From the NCBI GenBank assembly GCA_011109175.1, contig RDEW01000018.1:252638-293043 (forward strand): 40,406 nt of DNA. Direction: 5' to 3'. The stretch is from Dicyema japonicum. Taxonomy: Eukaryota; Dicyemida; Rhombozoa; Dicyemidae. Within the stretch, counting starts at the first letter, position 1; each line of letters starts with the position of its first letter. The notes beneath the pieces are model-generated. The model ran no database searches and had not been told where the DNA came from. It saw nothing but the letters and a program-made list of their open reading frames with translations. Below, piece after piece: positions 1 to 9,329 of this stretch. Position numbers and translations under genes: made by a program.

Positions 1-650
1 GCATGGGATCAATGCACTCCCAGTTGCAGTGTCGGCGACCCATCTGACGACGATACTGTCCGCATCGGCATCTCCACCAGACTTGGACTGGAGATTGCCG
101 GACCCACCAAATGCCGATGTGCGAAACCGTCGATTGTTATGGACTCCATGCCCTCTCTTGTCGAAGGAGTGCAGGACGATTCCCAAGACACAAGGCGATC
201 AACGGAATTGTCAAGCGAGCCCTGGAGTCTGCGGATACCCAGCCATAACTAGAACCTGTTGGTCTGGACAGGAGGAGACGGAAAACGTCCCGACGGATCA
301 CAATTTTCCCATTCGAAGAGGGGAAACCTTGGTCTGCGGACACTACTTGTGTCGACACGCTTTGCCCGTCCAACATGTCGGAGCGCGGTAGACACACTGT
401 ATTCCGCGGAAAAAACGATGATGGCAAAGGAGAAGAAGTACGAAGCGCTACGCGACCGATTCGCGTTTTATCCGATAGTGGTCGAGACAACTGGAGGAAT
501 AAGTGGAAAATCGCTTCGCTTTCCTAAAGAAACTTGGACGCTTAGCTACACTAAAAGCCACGACGCACGTGAGACCCGGTGGCTACTCCAGTTGATCTCT
601 GTTGCAATCGTGAGAGGCAACGCAACGTCGATAATGTCGCGGGGTCCACT
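1..650 (+). mobile_element. LINE-B 3' fragment (zinc finger / endonuclease / C-terminal region), decayed
   Basis: Degenerate C-terminal part of a non-LTR retrotransposon polyprotein, read by switching frames. In order: a His/Cys stretch followed by HALSCRRSAGRFPRHKAING (about 150-215), a segment corresponding to the family's LEPxGLxRxDGKRPDG (about 250-300), then a TTCVDTL-like strand (about 345-365) and a C-terminal block with FYPIVVETTGG and LISVAIVRGNATSIMS (460-640). The order CCHC then RPD...D is that of the restriction-like endonuclease of R2-type LINEs; the link to that fold is inference. Several frameshifts and stops make it non-functional. It runs off the left edge, so the reverse transcriptase is not visible. 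The same blocks recur at 20.8, 23.6, 29.7, 32.0, 34.5 and 37.2 kb. Confidence 0.8.
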
Positions 651-734
651 TTGGATGGATGGCAGTTTTAAAATATGCTTTACTGGGGATAAATTAACTG
701 ATTATTTTATTTATTTGAAATATTAATTATAAAC

Positions 735-945
735 TTTATGAAAAAAATAAAAGAATGGAGGCAAAATGGATTTAAACCTATTATTGAAATGACTGCACCA
801 AAAATTAGCCAACAAATTATTTCTCTTACACGCTGTCAGGCATCCTCTGCATCTGTTGAAAGAGCTATTAAAATGCTAAAAATATTTTAAAAAAGGATAG
901 GAACTTCCATCCAGACAATATCAAGCATTACTTTTTATTATATTA
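735..945 (+). pseudogene. hAT transposase remnant (C-terminal dimerisation domain)
   Basis: Reading frames give KISQQIISLTRCQASSASVE followed by RAIKMLKIF, then after a frame break a RNFHPDNIKHYF-like stretch. This is the signature of the hATC dimerisation region (xPASSASVERxFS...R.RL.P...+.L.FL..N). Only the last ~65 residues remain, with a stop and a frameshift. No N-terminal DDE catalytic region and no terminal inverted repeats were found next to it. It sits between a LINE-B tail and a LINE-C fragment, so it may be a nested or truncated insertion. Confidence 0.65.
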
Positions 946-984
946 CAATAAATAAAATTTAAATGTTATATTTTTTAATGTGGA

Positions 985-1978
985 CGTATTTTCGACCATA
1001 TCAATAGAATCCTGAGACATCGATTTTGTAATACCTCTAGCTTGCTCTGTGCCGATATTGATAAGGGGCAATCCATGCAGCACAGGCGTACTCGATACTA
1101 GGTAGAAAGAATTGTTTGTATAGAAGCTCTAACGATAAGCGGAAAGATACTGGAGAGTGAGTGAAAGCCTTGAGAATTCCAATTTTCTTTTGGATCCTCG
1201 CGGTTACTAGGTCCACTTGGTTAGTAAATGTGTGGAAGGGATCCAGAATGACTCCAAAGATTGAAAGCGTCTTCTTAATGGGAAGCGGGAGTCATACAAT
1301 TTTATTTTTGGTGTTGCCCGTATATCTTTTAGTGCTGAGGTAAACGTCATTACATGTGACTTTCCTGGTGATATATTCAGACGGTTCTTGGCCTATTCGA
1401 CCGTTGATGAAGTTAGCCAACCATGACTTGAATTTAGGGTGGATCGACGTCGTAAAAATTTTTGCTGTAAGGATTTACCGGGATACTGAATCAAAAGTCT
1501 TCTCTACATCCACATGGACCAGCACGGTTCTCTCATGTGGATTTGGAGTAATCAGGCCGTCCGAAATGAATTGAACCAGTTTTGTTAGATGTTTTGTTGT
1601 GGAGTGTCCTTCGTGGAATTCTTGTAGAAAACATGGTAGAGTTATGAAAGGACGGATCTTGTGAAGGACCAGTTTTTCTAAAACTCGTGATAAGGCGCAA
1701 ATGATAGATACCGGGCGGTAGGAGAACGGGCAGATTAGTGGTTTGTTTTTTTCAGGATAGAGTGTATCAAGGATTTCTTCCATATTTACGGAATCTTGTT
1801 CTCGTTTATTGAGAGGTTGAAAATGTGTGTTATTGGGGCCGTCGCGGAAGGACCCAGGTGTTTCAGTTCGAGAATGGAGATGTCATCTGAACCGCGGGAT
1901 GACGAGTTATTCATTTCCTGATTACTGAGTGCACCATTGAAGGGTCGGAGAAAGTCATGTTGGGACATTTATTCCTTC
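985..1978 (-). mobile_element. LINE-C reverse transcriptase fragment, decayed
   Basis: Reading down the minus strand from 1978: GSDDISILELKHLGPSATAP and IFNLSINENKIP (pre-finger region), then after a frame shift SYRPVSIICALSRVLEKLVL, FHEGHSTTKHLTKLVQFISD and a VHVDVEKTFDSVSR block (1475-1783). These are RT motifs 1-3 of a Jockey/CR1/I-like LINE; the Asp of VDVEK would be the first catalytic Asp. Further down come the thumb-like LGVILDPF and NQVDLVTARIQKKIGILKAF (about 1170-1300) and SIEYACAAW (about 1060). The region that should hold YxDD is broken. Multiple stops mean no activity. The same family occurs at 7.6-8.8 kb. Confidence 0.8.
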
Positions 1979-2600
1979 GACCATTGCCAGAACGAACATC
2001 CAGGTCTTTTGAATATGGTTTATGACTAATATTCACATAGTACTTCATAATGTCATTGGGATTTGGATATGGCTCTCGATGTCTAATTAAATGTGGAGAG
2101 CACTTCTTGTGCCTCCTTATCGATTTCCATAATACAATGGGGAAGTATTGTTCGGGAGTGCAATAATAATAATTTTCTAAAAATAATAATTTCATATTAA
2201 AATGCACAAAATTATCTATAAAATTAAATATTGATTAATTTTTAGTAAAAATGACAGATTTGATAGCTGTCCAAATCTCCTCCAGTGTTCGATAGCGCTC
2301 ATCGCTAGCGACATAATCATTTATTCAACAATCCAAGACTACAGTCAAACCAAACTAATTATCACATATCCCGATGCATTTTAACAGCGACCTCATATTT
2401 TCCCGGTGTTCTTCCCTCGTGCCCTTGCTTGAACGTACAGGATGGCTGACTGATTTTTCAGGGCCACACTCCATGATCTGGAGTCTAGTCTCATAAGGGT
2501 CTCCAGGGGCGTCGGTCTGGTTCGGTGATCTCCACAAATCCAATGCTCAGTTACTCTGAAAGTCCTCATTTGCAATTCTTTGGTCTTTCTCATGTAAATC
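1979..2600. other. Unassigned stretch between repeats
   Basis: No recognisable gene or repeat. Short open frames at 2355-2593 on the minus strand have no family signature, and no chain of 22-nt GT-AG introns joining them was found. About 2160-2260 is AT-rich. Probably old transposon debris. Confidence 0.4.
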
Positions 2601-2601
2601 T

Positions 2602-2866
2602 GAGCTTAGGCAGGACTCACACTATTTAAGAAGTTAGAAAAGTCATGCTAATTAATCAAAGGGATTGAATATGTTCATGAATTCTCATTCTTTTTTTGCA
2701 ACTGTGTGAGTCCCAGAAGACAATCCGGTTCCGGAGGTAATGAATCACTGATGACGGCGTCACTCGTCAAACCAGAAGCATCGTATATGCGTGTAAACTT
2801 CAACCGAATGGACAGCAGAAAGATTTGAACCCGGAACTTATTACACTTGGCCTGAGTCAGAGTCAT
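2602..2866 (-). repeat. tRNA-derived SINE, diverged copy
   Basis: Member of the SINE family seen best at 13599-13910 and 21928-22240. The shared core reads tgatgacggcgtcactcgtc (2751-2770) followed by a gcatcgtatatgc hairpin-like element; the tRNA-like B-box region tttgaacccgg lies near 2826, so the element reads on the minus strand. The A-box end has decayed. The 3' part (aggcaggactcacac at about 2611) matches the other copies. Confidence 0.75.
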
Positions 2867-2879
2867 TAATAATTTTATT

Positions 2880-3560
2880 TGCAATCAAACTCAAGCACTT
2901 GTTAAATTAAAATAAGGAGACAAAAATAATTAATGAGTTTTTGAATCGTTGCTGGGGGACAATTAGTGATACGCCATATGTCTCTTCTCCTTTAATAATC
3001 CCATCCACCAAACATTTTTTTATTTAACACCCAAGACCACGGTAACCAAACATGATTGTTCTATCCATGTGGTTTCTAATAGTTCTTATACCACCATCAT
3101 AATTTGGTTGAATTTTGGATCCACGTGCAATAGCATCTCCTTGATTTATCCGAAAGCTCAATGAATTCGCCTGCTTCGCTTACATACCATTCCTGAAAAC
3201 CATAAACTAAAAAAAGTTTTATGCTTGTTTTATGAAGAAAATATAGGAACATTTCTTTATTCAGATGAAAGCTTAACAGCGATTTTAGCATCATCGTAGC
3301 TTATTTCTTTCTTATATTGTTTTGATTTATTAAAGATCCAGGTCTTAGCAACACACAATAAAGGGAATTTAGGTATTTCAATGCATTGGTTTGCACGTAT
3401 TCACGTAATCGTTAGCTTTCTTAATGTTTTTGAATATATATTTTCCTTAATTTTTTCAATATGGTTCAAAACCACATTCGAGGATATGTTTATACTAAAA
3501 ATTTAATTATAATCTTATTATACTGAAAAACCTATAGCTAAAACGAAAAGGGAATAACAT
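2880..3560. other. AT-rich stretch with no assigned gene
   Basis: A minus-strand open frame at 3097-3294 encodes about 65 residues with a plausible-looking end (VSEAGEFIELSDKSRRC) but matches no family I recognise. No other feature could be supported. Confidence 0.35.
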
Positions 3561-3573
3561 AAAACAAAGGATT

Positions 3574-4080
3574 ATGTTATACGACACTATCAAACCAATC
3601 CTCCAATACAACTCTGGGACCAAGGCCACCTCAAAAGAGGAATTGGAGAGGCTAGACTCGTTTCACAGGAATCATCTAAGAAACATAACTGGAATATCCT
3701 GGCCATCCAAGATCTCGCGGAAAGGACTGTACAGTAAGTATGACTGTACAGCATTAAGTCTCGAGATCATTAGCTCTCGTTGAAGACTTTTTGGACACGT
3801 CCTGAGGTTGGACCCAATATCTTCCCCGAATATCGCAATGGAAGATTACTACTCCTCCAATGTAAAACGCTTTCGTGGAAGACCTAGAACAACCGTCCCG
3901 GTCGTTTCACAAAACGATCTGAAAACCGTGAAGAAAACATTGCCACGACCTGGACACACTGAGGGATCTGGCTAAGAACAGAAGAGCTTGGAGCAAGCTA
4001 ACTCTTTCTCTTATATTTTTTGTGCACATGTGGAGCTATAAATATTATGGCTCTCGTGAAAGTGCTAATAATAATACTAA
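3574..4080 (+). mobile_element. LINE-A C-terminal fragment with 3' UTR
   Basis: Starts in the region after the RT domain: KPILQYNSGTKATSKEELER, then LDSFHRNHLRNITGISWPSK, a stop, RLFGHVLRLDP, and RGRPRTTVPVV followed by a remnant of the terminal A+NR..W+ helix (to about 4000). This is the conserved C-terminal architecture of LINE-A copies at 11.7-12.7, 13.1-13.4, 36.3 and 39.7 kb. The 3' UTR reads cacatgtggagctataaata, then ctcgtgaaagtgc, and ends in an AAT-rich tail (about 4024-4080). Two stops and a frameshift inactivate it; the 5' truncation is typical of incomplete reverse transcription. Confidence 0.8.
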
Positions 4081-4371
4081 GAGTTAATAACTAAGTGAAT
4101 GTAAGCCTGGACTCCATGGTTCCCTCTCTAAATTGAGAATGCAACTTGCTCGAATATCTACTGGAAATCGTCAAAACGTGCGGAAGATCCCAAGTCGAGC
4201 TAAGAATTTCAGCGTCGCAGATCAGACGTAGTTTTCACAGCGAGAAAAGTAATGCCAAGTAGGTCAGCATATTTTTTCTTTCAATATTTCAACTTTCACA
4301 ACAGTCGAGCAGGCTTTGGATAAGTTTAGGCGATATCCGTGCAGATAACGTCCCAGACCATAGGTTTCCAG

Positions 4372-4413
4372 GGTACTACGACATTTGGCCGACAGACGTT
4401 TAGCCGACAATTC
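4372..4413 (+). repeat. MULE left terminal inverted repeat
   Basis: Begins GGTACTACGACATTTGGCCG. It pairs with the complement of the right end (GGTGTCCAGACATTTGGCCG) and remains similar, imperfectly, for about 30 further bases. Confidence 0.85.
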
Positions 4414-4466
4414 AATCAAGCATAAATGATCAATAAATACACTATGTATTTTAATAACGGTAAAAA

Positions 4467-5727
4467 ATGGAATTTTCACAAACCACTGGAAAGAGAAAAC
4501 TTCTGCATGATGGCTATGCGTACATTATGAATAAACAGAGAGACAATGTCATATATTGGAGATGTGAGCTGAAAGGAAAATGCAAAGGCAGAGTAAGAAC
4601 TGTTAACGAAGAACTTAATGGAACTAAGACACCACACGAACATCCACCAAATGCAGGACGTTTACATGCGCTGAAAACCGTCAATATGATAAAGAAGAGA
4701 GCGAGAGATTCTGAAGAAACTACATCCACAGTTATCCAAAATTGTTTAAGCACATACCCTATTGATGCTGCTTGTGCGCTACCCAAAAAAGAAACCCTTG
4801 CAGTACTGTTCGACGACAGCGTACAGATCAAATACAAAACGGTAATGTTCTAACTGATGAACTTAAAAGTTCTCTCAGAAGAGATGATTTTGTCCTACAC
4901 GATAGTGATGAATTGCTTATATTAACAAAAGCAAGAAACCTTGGTCTATGAAAGAACATTGGTTATGTGATGGTACTTTTGATTCAGCTCCATTAGGTTT
5001 TCAGTTATACACTATACATGTTACATTATGTGAAACATGTACGGTTCCATTAGTGTACGCTATTGCTCGAGAAAAATCTCAACGAATGTATGAACAAATA
5101 TTTTCAACACTGAAAGAGAAAAGGCCACAATTGAATCTACTATCATTTACCATAAATTATGAGCGAGCAACGATCAATGCTATCAACAGAATTTTTCCAA
5201 ATGCAAATGTGTATGGCTGCTACTTTCACTTTGGGCAGTGTTTATGGCGAAAAATACAAAATCTAGGACTGCAGGCATGGTATAATGACCCAGCAAATGC
5301 AAACTTAATTAAAAGTATTCAAGCACTGGCATTTGTTCCTGTACCTCAAGTCATTGAGAGATTCCGAGCGCTCCTTGAAACTATAGATGACGAGACTGAT
5401 GACGTGTTGGGAGATTTTCTGACCTATTTTGAGACAACATGGATCGGAGCCTTGCAATGTGAAGGAGAAGAAGAACTACGAATTCACTTGAAGGATGGCA
5501 CAGATCTTTTTCACAGAGTGTCTATAAAACATCAAACCGTTTGTCGGCTTGTTGCAAAAATACGAAATGAACAGTCGGAGTGGGAGTTCACAGTAGAACA
5601 AGTGATGGCCGGAATAACAATAAGACAAGTAAAGAAGTACCAGGATGTGAACAAAGAGAAAAACAGTATTATTGAAAAATATGATGAATACACTCCAGTA
5701 GAATTTTTGACTGCGCTTTCTCATTAA
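4467..5727 (+). pseudogene. FLYWCH / MULE transposase, frameshifted
   Basis: The 5' frame (4467-4853) encodes a FLYWCH zinc finger (YWRCELKGKCKGRVRT...H.H), a DNA-binding module common in MULE transposases. The protein continues in the next frame from about 4803 (TVRRQRTDQIQNGNVLTDEL) to about 4935, then shifts again into 4948-5727 (MKEHWLCDGTF ... NVYGCYFHFGQCLWRKIQ). That last part is the MULE catalytic domain: the first Asp is in CDGTF and the CYFHFxQ block precedes the last acidic residue. The usual second catalytic Asp (TDFE/TDYE) reads INYE, an Asp-to-Asn change. Two frameshifts plus this change argue that the copy is dead. The protein ends TPVEFLTALSH. Confidence 0.85.
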
Positions 5728-5794
5728 CCTTTAAGTAAATGTTTTTATCTTGAATTTTATCTCTGAATTTTAAAACCAGAATTTCCTGTAGGCT

Positions 5795-5840
5795 AAATGT
5801 CCTATCGGTCTAATATCTATCGGCCAAATGTCTGGACACC
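5795..5840 (-). repeat. MULE right terminal inverted repeat
   Basis: Complement of the left end, ending ...ccaaatgtctggacacc directly before the second GGTTTCCAG target copy. Confidence 0.85.
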
Positions 5841-6339
5841 GGTTTCCAGCTTCAAATGGAATCCTATCTTTCCTCTTTTCCACCATTCCTACAAAAGCGA
5901 ACAGTTTTTATGAAAGACAGAGAATCAGTTGCATCCATAGCCCGTCTGACGACCGCTTGTGTCTGGGAGACCTTCCAGCAACTTTCCTACAGGCGAATGG
6001 GCGTAGACTAAAACAGTCGATCTAGTCAGCGCATCGCCACAAATGTGGCACATAAATCTTAAGTTCAAGAAGTAATCAAACTCAAATTATAATGGAATCA
6101 TCGTCCAGAAACGTTAAAAGTGCTTCGCTTGAGATGGTGTTGAGGCAGGCCTCACTCTCGGAAGAAGCTTTAGACAAGCCATGTCAGTGCTGGTTCGATG
6201 ACTTTAATAGATTTTCAACATAATTTGTTAATAATGTCATTTTTCTGTTTTTGAATAAAGGTTAAGCACTAAAGAGTTAGTTTGGTTCCTCTGTGATCTA
6301 TGGAATTTTTCTTTCATTCAATCTACTGTTTGATTTCAT

Positions 6340-6800
6340 GGAATCCACAACGTCCTGTTTGAGGAATACTCAAAGAAGCAGGCCACAATGCCGGTCAGAG
6401 TTGCATGCTTGGAATTCGCAACCCTGTAGACATTTCTCTCCCTGCTTATACTTGTCGCTAATGATTTGATTTGTAACACCTTTGACAAGAGGATTCTACA
6501 TTCCCTCCCTGAATTCTCTACTGACCAGGACGCCGGTCATGCTCGTGAGGAGTCGTACCTATCAGTTTTCCCAACCTTCCATGTTCTCTCAACGGTGTCT
6601 GGACAATGCCGTATACCGGAAGTATTTTGAAGATTTGCTGATGTCACCTAGCCAACATCGCCGTGCTTATTTGTTGTCGGATGCGTCTTCTGAGAAAGGT
6701 GCCTTGCTCAACACCATTCATAATGGAGTTTTGGGTACTTTTCTGGATGATGAATGCGTCCGCATTGGGATCTTATTACGACTCGAGTAAAAAAGATATA
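6340..6800 (+). mobile_element. LINE-B middle fragment
   Basis: Plus-strand pieces AGHNAGQSCMLGIRNPVDIS LPAYTC (about 6385-6455, two adjoining blocks) and MSPSQHRRAYLLSDASSEKG ... GVLGTFLDDECVRIGILLRL (6640-6787) match the linker between the reverse transcriptase and the zinc finger in LINE-B (compare 24180-24540 minus). It is cut off just before the CCHC region. Orientation is opposite to the LINE-B copy at 4.1-6.2 kb. Confidence 0.65.
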
Positions 6801-6889
6801 CAGGTTCCTCAGAGATGGGATGAGACTACCAATGGAGAGATTAACGATTTACTAAAGCGGAAACCACTCCTCTGATACGTCAGGGATTC

Positions 6890-7010
6890 TCAATTGGGCG
6901 ATATACCGTACGACTGGGACAAGGAGCTGCCACTGAGAAGCAAAAACTGTCACTGATTCGACCACTTTGCGAGAAAATGCAATGGAACAAGAAAGCTACT
7001 TCGATGTGGA
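6890..7010 (+). other. Possible zinc-knuckle remnant
   Basis: A frame near 6935-6985 gives FDHFARKC after a Cys, resembling a CCHC knuckle (CxxCx4Hx4C) of a Gag-like or ORF1-like protein, but the first Cys is Ser and there is an internal stop. Weak evidence, recorded as a trace only. 7010-7370 shows nothing else. Confidence 0.2.
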
Positions 7011-7374
7011 TGACTGATTAGTCAACCGGGGTGCCCGGTACAAACCAACGGAAGATCATGTATAAACTGCAGGTCAACCAACCAAAGAGGGAGCTATGGT
7101 AGCTGTCTAGTGGCTAATTTTTGCAGGGCCACTTAGATAAGATTAGATGTTATCATGTAAAACACGAGAGGCTTAGGAGTGAGAATTCCTTCAACACAAG
7201 CAACAAATTGAGAAATCAGATATAGACAGACAGATGACAAATTAAAAGACGTTGTAGAACAGGATGAAAGACATGAAATGGGTACATATTCAAACTTGAA
7301 AGTTCAAGGAACTAACCTATCTCATAAACAGACTGAACGAGGAATTTGGAAAAACCAACTTAAATTTACTGTAA

Positions 7375-7565
7375 GTGGTGGGTGGCCCTGGTCTTGAAAA
7401 GGTCAAGTCACTAACAAAAGTTCTGAGAGGCCTAAAGATTATACTCGTGAACGCCCACTCTGATGTAAAGAGGCTTCAGGAGCTAGATGAGGGATCTGAG
7501 AAGGAAAACATCATAGTTATTGTCGAAACAAAATCCAAGGAGTTATTTACCAAGGAGTTATTTAC
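7375..7565 (+). mobile_element. LINE apurinic-type endonuclease start, fragment
   Basis: LKIILVNAHSDVKRLQELDE then EKENIIVIVETKS resembles the first strand and catalytic ETW motif region of the exonuclease-endonuclease-phosphatase domain of LINEs (NxRSl...L......DI..vTETWL). It ends at a short repeated segment (caaggagttattta, twice around 7540-7566) and an abutting inverted LINE-C piece. Confidence 0.5.
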
Positions 7566-7572
7566 TATAAAA

Positions 7573-7870
7573 AAACTTATAGAATTCCAATTTTCTTTTG
7601 GCTCCTCGATGTTACCAGGACCACTTAACAAAGCAATGTCTTTAACTTGGAGAGATGGAGTTTTTAGCGGGACGGGGGGTGCCTCGATGTTACCAGGACC
7701 ACTTAACAAAGCAATGTCTTTAACTTGGAGAGATGGAGTTTTAGCGGGACGGGGGTGCCTATTTTCTGCTGTCGGCACCTTCTAGTTGGGGATCTGACGT
7801 TATATGATTTTTTGGTGATCGATGCGGTCTTATTTGACAGGTTCTGTCGGTAGACTGTACTCAAAAAACC
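7573..7870 (-). mobile_element. LINE-C thumb-region fragment with internal duplication
   Basis: The minus strand reads KLHLSKLKTLLC then VVLVTSRSQKKIGIL, the counterpart of NQVDLVTARIQKKIGILKAF in the copy at 1.0-2.0 kb. It contains the 78-bp tandem duplication 7604-7681 / 7682-7759. Frames are broken. Confidence 0.6.
7604..7759. repeat. 78-bp two-copy tandem duplication
   Basis: The block beginning cctcgatgttaccaggacca occurs head to tail at 7604 and 7682 and is nearly identical, with small length differences in the G-run at the end. Confidence 0.9.
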
Positions 7871-8090
7871 CGAGGAGAAGAGCATAAACGATTGAAAATC
7901 ACTTGAGTTATACAAGAGAGTCAATTGTGATTGAGGACCTCAATTCCAAACACCAAAGCATTAGCTGGAGGATCGCGAACAAAAATACATGGATAACGGC
8001 AGGAGTCAATTTATTTGATAGTCCGATCTCCACCACGAAGACCCGTCCTCTAGGGAGTCATCCTGGATCCCTGTTATCATTCACATATTA

Positions 8091-8340
8091 AGTGGTCCTG
8101 GTAACATCGAGGAGCCAAAAGAAAATTGGAATTCTATAAGTTTTTTTTTCACATTTTCTGTATTTTCCATAACTTCGTTGGAGCTTCTAAACAGATTGTT
8201 GCAATTAGCACTGAGTACGCCTGCACAGCATGGATTGGCATCTTTCGGCGCAGAGATAACTGAGGCGATGCGATATATTGAGACCGTATAGTTTTTTTAG
8301 ACATACGTGCAATTGAGGACGTCACCACTTCAACCAAAAT
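8091..8340 (+). mobile_element. LINE-C fragment, inverted relative to neighbours
   Basis: 8091-8150 is the inverted copy of 7573-7630. It is followed on the plus strand by ASKQIVAISTEYACTAWIGI (about 8175-8245), the LINE-C block after the thumb (SIEYACAAW in the 1-2 kb copy). It ends against the 3' tail of the next, minus-strand, LINE-C. Confidence 0.6.
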
Positions 8341-8344
8341 AAGT

Positions 8345-8770
8345 AGAATTATTATTATAACCTGGGAACCCAGGAAAGAGGAAAAAGTTATCTTCTAATT
8401 AAGTGATCCCGGTGTCAGTGCATCCTCCTTTGTTTTGATTGTTTGCAATCTTTTATGATTGTCCAAAAAGGGGAAGGTTTGATCTCAAATTTGCAAGCAT
8501 ACTTCTGGTAAGCAAGAAACTCATCTTCAAGGGGGCTACCAGAAGATCGCACCATTTTCAAGAATTTTTGTTGTTCGTCACCGAGATGTTCCATAGATTT
8601 TTTTGAGATCTAATGTGTTCCTATTTCTGACGTAGGCATCATTCTGTCACATTTTAAAAGGATCTGGAGGCATTGGTTTTGTACGACCTCTAATTTGTTC
8701 TGCGTGGATATTGACAAGGGTGTAATCCACGCCGTACATGCATGTTCCTTTGTCGGTGGAATATACTGTT
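8345..8770 (-). mobile_element. LINE-C 3' end with tail
   Basis: The minus strand contains VRNRNTLDLKKSMEHLGDEQ and nearby sequence of the LINE-C C terminus. It then has the 3' tail gggatcacttaattag, a ctttcctgggttcccagg stem-like element and an AAT-rich end at 8345-8400. The same tail recurs at 22345-22440, 31790-31865 and 37850-38050. Confidence 0.6.
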
Positions 8771-8779
8771 TTTTTACCA

Positions 8780-9320
8780 TAATCTATGCAGTAGAATTTA
8801 TAGATTCAATTAAATTTGAACAAGATCCGTGATATCAAATTATATCTTGAAAAAACAAGTAAATGCCATTGAGAGATATTAAAAATGCGAAATTAAAGAG
8901 TTTTGTCCAGAATTTTTTGCAAACTTATAGATTTGTCCTGGATAAATATTTTGGTAGAAATAAGTTTTTCCACGTTAAATAAAATGCTCGAAAAAATTGA
9001 AACTTTAATGATGAAAATTTAAAGATTATTTGATGCTTTATTTCAATAAATTTGATTAAAATTAAGCAAAAAACATTAACTACACGAAAGTAATAAGGTT
9101 ATATTTGTGGTAGCCCTAGTTATTACGGTAAATTTAATGGATTCCTTAATATTTGAGGCAAATTAAGAAGATTAATTTGTTTCCACATGAATGATAATCA
9201 ACTCAAATGGAAAATTGTAGATAAAAAATATTAAATAAAAATTAAATTAATCTTAAGCAAATATATGTTTTTCATTTTCATAATTCATTATTATAAATTT
9301 TGTTTTATATATTAAAATTT
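8780..9320. other. AT-rich spacer
   Basis: Low-complexity AT-rich DNA without an open frame above about 60 codons, splice chain or recognisable repeat. Confidence 0.5.
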
Positions 9321-9329
9321 TTGTTCTAG

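Larger units (their letters stand above)
4372..5840 (+). mobile_element. MULE (Mutator-like) DNA transposon, complete ends
   Basis: A 1469-bp element. Both ends begin GGT and share the inner stretch GACATTTGGCCGA then AGA..TT.. and a CCGA, in inverted orientation (4372-4410 and the complement of 5840-5800). It is flanked by a perfect 9-bp direct repeat GGTTTCCAG at 4363-4371 and 5841-5849, the target duplication size expected for Mutator-like elements. It carries a FLYWCH plus MULE-transposase frame broken by two frameshifts. It inserted into an older LINE-B copy, so it is the younger of the two. Confidence 0.9.
4140..6195 (-). mobile_element. LINE-B copy split by a MULE insertion
   Basis: Removing 4372-5840 and one target-site copy joins a minus-strand LINE-B piece. 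The outer part (5850-6195) decodes to a degenerate Cys/His block containing RKVAGRSPRHK, and 5850-5875 plus 4300-4362 give DRIPFEAGNLWSGTLSAR, the counterpart of the family's TLVPW..G..L.WDAT.VD endonuclease segment. The C-terminal remainder runs to about 4140. Frames are broken independently of the MULE. The join explains why each half looks meaningless alone. Confidence 0.65.

Noticed and set aside
7903-8091. Small gene between LINE-C pieces
   Set aside because: Open frame in transposon-derived DNA without family signature or splice support.
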